A stretch of DNA of 64,000 nt from Thermus tengchongensis (GTDB taxonomy: Bacteria; Deinococcota; Deinococci; Deinococcales; Thermaceae): assembly GCF_021462405.1 (NCBI RefSeq), contig NZ_JAKEDU010000003.1, forward strand, positions 186,001 to 250,000, read 5' to 3'. Shown in pieces: positions 62,273 to 64,000 of this stretch. Made by a program: the position numbers and the translations under genes. How positions within the stretch are numbered: position 1 is the stretch's first letter; each line of letters opens with the position of its first letter. The notes below the pieces were generated by a model. The model ran no database searches, was not told the DNA's origin, and worked only from the letters and a program-made list of their open reading frames with translations.

Positions 62273-63143
62273 GCTTCACCCTCTCCTGGTAGTAGGCCAT
62301 GAGGTCAAAGCGCTGGGGTCCCAGGGCCTGCACCCGGTAGCCCTCCTTGAGGAGGGCTTGCAGGACCACTTCGGGGCTCCCCTCAAAGAGGATGGCCCCG
62401 CCCTGCATCCGGGCCGAGGCCACCTGGGGAAGGGTCTTCAGGAGGGCCAAGGCGCCTTCCAGGGGGTGGGCCTCGAGGCGGAAGACCTCCCGTCCCTCCA
62501 GGACCACCTCGTCCAGAAGCCTGCCCCCTCCCAGGATGCCCACCTTGTGGGCGTAGGCGCTCACCTCCTGCAGGTGGTGGGTGGAAAGGAGGACCGCCAC
62601 CCCCTCCCGGGCCAGCTCCTGCAGGAGGCCGTGGACCAGCTCCACCCCTTCGGGGTCGAGGCCGCTGGTGGGCTCGTCCAGGACCAGGACCCTGGGCCGG
62701 TGGAGGATGGCCGCCGCCAGGCCCAGGCGCTGGCGCTGGCCCAGGGAATAGCTTCCCACCTTCTGGTCGGCCACGGCGAGGAGCCTTAAGCGAGCCAGTA
62801 CCTCCGTGATTCGGCCTTCCTCCTTCACCCCGGCCAGATAGGCCCGCATCCTGAGGTTCTCCCGGCCCGTGAGGTAGGGATAGAAGGCGGCCGGAGCCTC
62901 CACCACCGCCCCCAGGTGGCGCCGGGCCTGGGGGGTTTGGTGCACGTCCTCCCCCAGGAGGAGGGCCCTTCCCTCGCTGGGAAAGGCCAGGCCGGTGACC
63001 AGGCGTATAAGGGTAGTCTTGCCCGAGCCGTTGGGTCCTGCCAGGGCGTAGACCTCCCCGGGGCGCACAGAGAGGTTTATCTTCTCCAGGATGGGCTTGC
63101 GCCCGTAGCGCTTGCCCAGGCCCTCTAGCCTCAGGGCTTCCAT
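62265..63143 (-). CDS. ABC transporter ATP-binding protein
   Basis: Walker A LAGPNGSGKTTLIRLVTGL near residue 35, signature YSLGQRQRLGLAAAIL near 130, Walker B VLVLDEPTSGLDP, and the switch histidine in LLSTHHLQEV. 292 residues. CcmA/BcrA-type exporter ATPase. ATG 63143 is preferred over the longer 63161 start because TAGTAT (63151-63156) is 7 nt upstream, shared with the SRP RNA promoter. Confidence 0.92.
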   Translation of the reverse strand: MEALRLEGLGKRYGRKPILEKINLSVRPGEVYALAGPNGSGKTTLIRLVTGLAFPSEGRALLLGEDVHQTPQARRHLGAVVEAPAAFYPYLTGRENLRMRAYLAGVKEEGRITEVLARLRLLAVADQKVGSYSLGQRQRLGLAAAILHRPRVLVLDEPTSGLDPEGVELVHGLLQELAREGVAVLLSTHHLQEVSAYAHKVGILGGGRLLDEVVLEGREVFRLEAHPLEGALALLKTLPQVASARMQGGAILFEGSPEVVLQALLKEGYRVQALGPQRFDLMAYYQERVKHA

Positions 63144-63149
63144 GGGTGC

Positions 63150-63156
63150 TATACTA
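63150..63156. promoter_or_regulatory. Shared bidirectional -10 box (TATACTA) of ffs and the ABC exporter
   Basis: TATACT on + (63150-63155, extended as TGCTATACT) places the start at about 63162, the first base of the SRP RNA. TAGTAT on - (63151-63156) is 7 nt before the ATPase start. Confidence 0.78.
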
Positions 63157-63161
63157 CCCAA

Positions 63162-63261
63162 GCCCCCGGTCCAGCGCGACGGTCCGGGCGCGAACCGGGT
63201 CAGGTCCGGAAGGAAGCAGCCCTAAGCGCCATGGGTCGGGTGCCGCTGGGGCGCCGGGGGC
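63162..63261 (+). ncRNA. ffs: Signal recognition particle RNA (4.5S, small bacterial type)
   Basis: The universally conserved apical loop GTCCGGAAGGAAGCAGC is present at about 63203-63219. The ends GCCCCCGG (63162-63169) and CCGGGGGC (63254-63261) pair to close a ~100-nt hairpin. There is no Alu domain, as in most bacteria outside Bacillus-like groups. It pairs with Ffh for membrane-protein targeting. Confidence 0.96.
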
Positions 63262-63263
63262 AG

Positions 63264-63284
63264 TTATCCACAAGGTTATCCACA
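63264..63284 (+). promoter_or_regulatory. Two perfect DnaA boxes
   Basis: TTATCCACA at 63264-63272 and again at 63276-63284, same orientation, 12 bp apart. Both match the DnaA-box consensus exactly. They lie between the SRP RNA and its likely terminator. No AT-rich unwinding region and no dnaA or dnaN gene is near, so this is not an obvious oriC. Confidence 0.7.
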
Positions 63285-63326
63285 GGCAAAAGAACCCATG
63301 GATAGTGGATCCAGAAGCAAAAAGGG

Positions 63327-63346
63327 CCTTGGGGACGAGGTTTTTT
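63327..63346 (+). terminator. Probable ffs terminator
   Basis: CCTTG, loop GGGA, CGAGG, then six T. A short stem but a good T-run, 66 bp beyond the mature SRP RNA end. Confidence 0.55.
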
Positions 63347-63347
63347 C

Positions 63348-64000
63348 TCACTGCCTTTCCTTGGCTTGGATGCGGACCACACCCTTTTCCACAAGCCGGG
63401 CCACCTCCTCCGGCGTATAGCCTGCTTCCCTCAGCACCGCCTCCGTGTGCTCCCCCAAAAGGGGTGGGGGAAGGGAGGGGCCTGCGGGCGTTCGGGACAG
63501 GAAGCGCAAGGGGCTCGCCAGGGTGGGAAGGGCGCCCAAGAGGGGGTGGCTAAGGGTCCAGACCGCTTCCCGGGCCTGGGCCTGGGGGTCCTGGAAGGCC
63601 TCGGCCAGGTTGTTCACGGGGGCGGCGGGAATGCCCGCCTCCTTGAACCTTTCCAGCCAGTATCCGCGGGGGCGGGTCTTGAGGGCGGCGGAAACCGCCT
63701 CCACCACCTCCCTGCGGTGTTCCACCCTCTGGGCGTTTTGCGGGAAGCGCTCCCAAAGCCCGGGCAGCTCCAGCACCTGGCAGAGCCGCCGGAACTGCTC
63801 GTCGTTGCCCACCGCCAGCACCAGCCAGCCGTCCGCCGCGGGGAAGGCCCCGTAGGGCACGATCTGGGCGTGGGCGTTGCCCAAGCGTCCCGGGGGCCTA
63901 CCCGTGAGGAGGTAGCTCTCCCCCAGGTTCGCCAGGGCAAAGAGGCCCACGTCGAAGAGGGAGAGGTCGATGTGCTGCCCCAAGCCGCTTCGCTCCCGCT
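63348..64000 (-). CDS. CaiB/BaiF family CoA-transferase, start outside window
   Basis: Type III CoA-transferase (formyl-CoA/carnitine CoA-transferase family). The visible C-terminal part starts RERSGLGQHIDLSLFDVGLFALAN, the family's conserved GQ-xD-S-xD block, and includes HAQIVPYGAFPAADGWLVLAVGNDEQFRRLCQVL and GIPAAPVNNLAEAFQDPQ. The catalytic aspartate would lie further upstream, beyond position 64000. The frame is open to the edge. Acyl substrate unknown. Confidence 0.9.
   Translation of the reverse strand, partial: RERSGLGQHIDLSLFDVGLFALANLGESYLLTGRPPGRLGNAHAQIVPYGAFPAADGWLVLAVGNDEQFRRLCQVLELPGLWERFPQNAQRVEHRREVVEAVSAALKTRPRGYWLERFKEAGIPAAPVNNLAEAFQDPQAQAREAVWTLSHPLLGALPTLASPLRFLSRTPAGPSLPPPLLGEHTEAVLREAGYTPEEVARLVEKGVVRIQAKERQ

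Noticed and set aside
63264-63284. DnaA boxes as chromosomal oriC
   Set aside because: Only two perfect boxes, no AT-rich unwinding element, no dnaA/dnaN neighbours. Thermus origins are expected to carry many boxes beside dnaA.

Overview
The window is about 68% GC with strongly G/C-ending codons. Many proteins read as typical Thermus proteins: a 385-residue-type aspartate aminotransferase starting MRGLSQRV, an 878-residue LeuRS, an S-layer/outer-membrane SlpA-like protein with one SLH domain, a MoaD-MoaE fusion and a PriA without ATPase motifs. I read it as a chromosomal segment of a Thermus species close to, but not identical with, T. thermophilus. No transposase, phage or CRISPR locus is visible. 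The window opens inside priA and closes inside a CoA-transferase gene, so both edge genes are partial.

Layout. 0-7 kb: priA, alr and a small protein on +, then a minus-strand operon CPBP protease-rapZ-yvcK-DOMON-like protein. 7-15 kb: cobalamin adenosyltransferase, tRNA-Arg, proBA, a YihY protein, and leuS behind what looks like a leader-peptide attenuator. 15-22 kb: Clp1-like kinase, acyl-CoA dehydrogenase, uma2-rlmN, moaDE, hrcA and amtB-glnB. 22-28 kb: a Schlafen-type ATPase, trmL, metallophosphoesterase, a histone-deacetylase-like enzyme, GNAT, a histidine-phosphatase fold without catalytic histidines, and a lipid kinase. 28-40 kb: housekeeping genes (aspC, lspA, rpmB, uraA, tgt-ispG, fabI) interleaved with four toxin-antitoxin-like pairs (MNT/HEPN, DUF4258/DUF2283, two AbrB/PIN). 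40-45 kb: zapE, a small acidic protein, then deoB-cdaA-cdaR-def-fmt. 45-52 kb: a two-gene unit of unknown function, tRNA-Gln/Glu/Glu, trxB, a DUF4127 protein and a frameshifted GAF-HD-GYP gene. 52-64 kb: glmS with a glmS ribozyme in its leader, divergent from a strongly promoted slpA-like gene with a ~125-nt leader, then uvrB, a pseudo-E2 protein, an M29 aminopeptidase, an ABC transporter, the SRP RNA gene with two perfect DnaA boxes behind it, and the CoA transferase.

Common threads. Many genes carry a TAnnnT -10 element 6-8 nt before the start codon, the arrangement of leaderless mRNAs, often inside the stop codon of the preceding gene. Several divergent pairs share one symmetric TAnnnTA box. 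A ~100-bp element with TAAG..CTTA ends and a covarying 12-bp hairpin recurs between genes and in places supplies their stop codons. The palindrome CCTCGAGG occurs about 55 times, far above base-composition expectation. Envelope and nucleotide-sugar functions cluster loosely (alr, rapZ-yvcK, cdaA-cdaR, glmS, slpA). The translation genes are scattered (leuS, rpmB, def-fmt, tgt, rlmN, trmL, four tRNAs).
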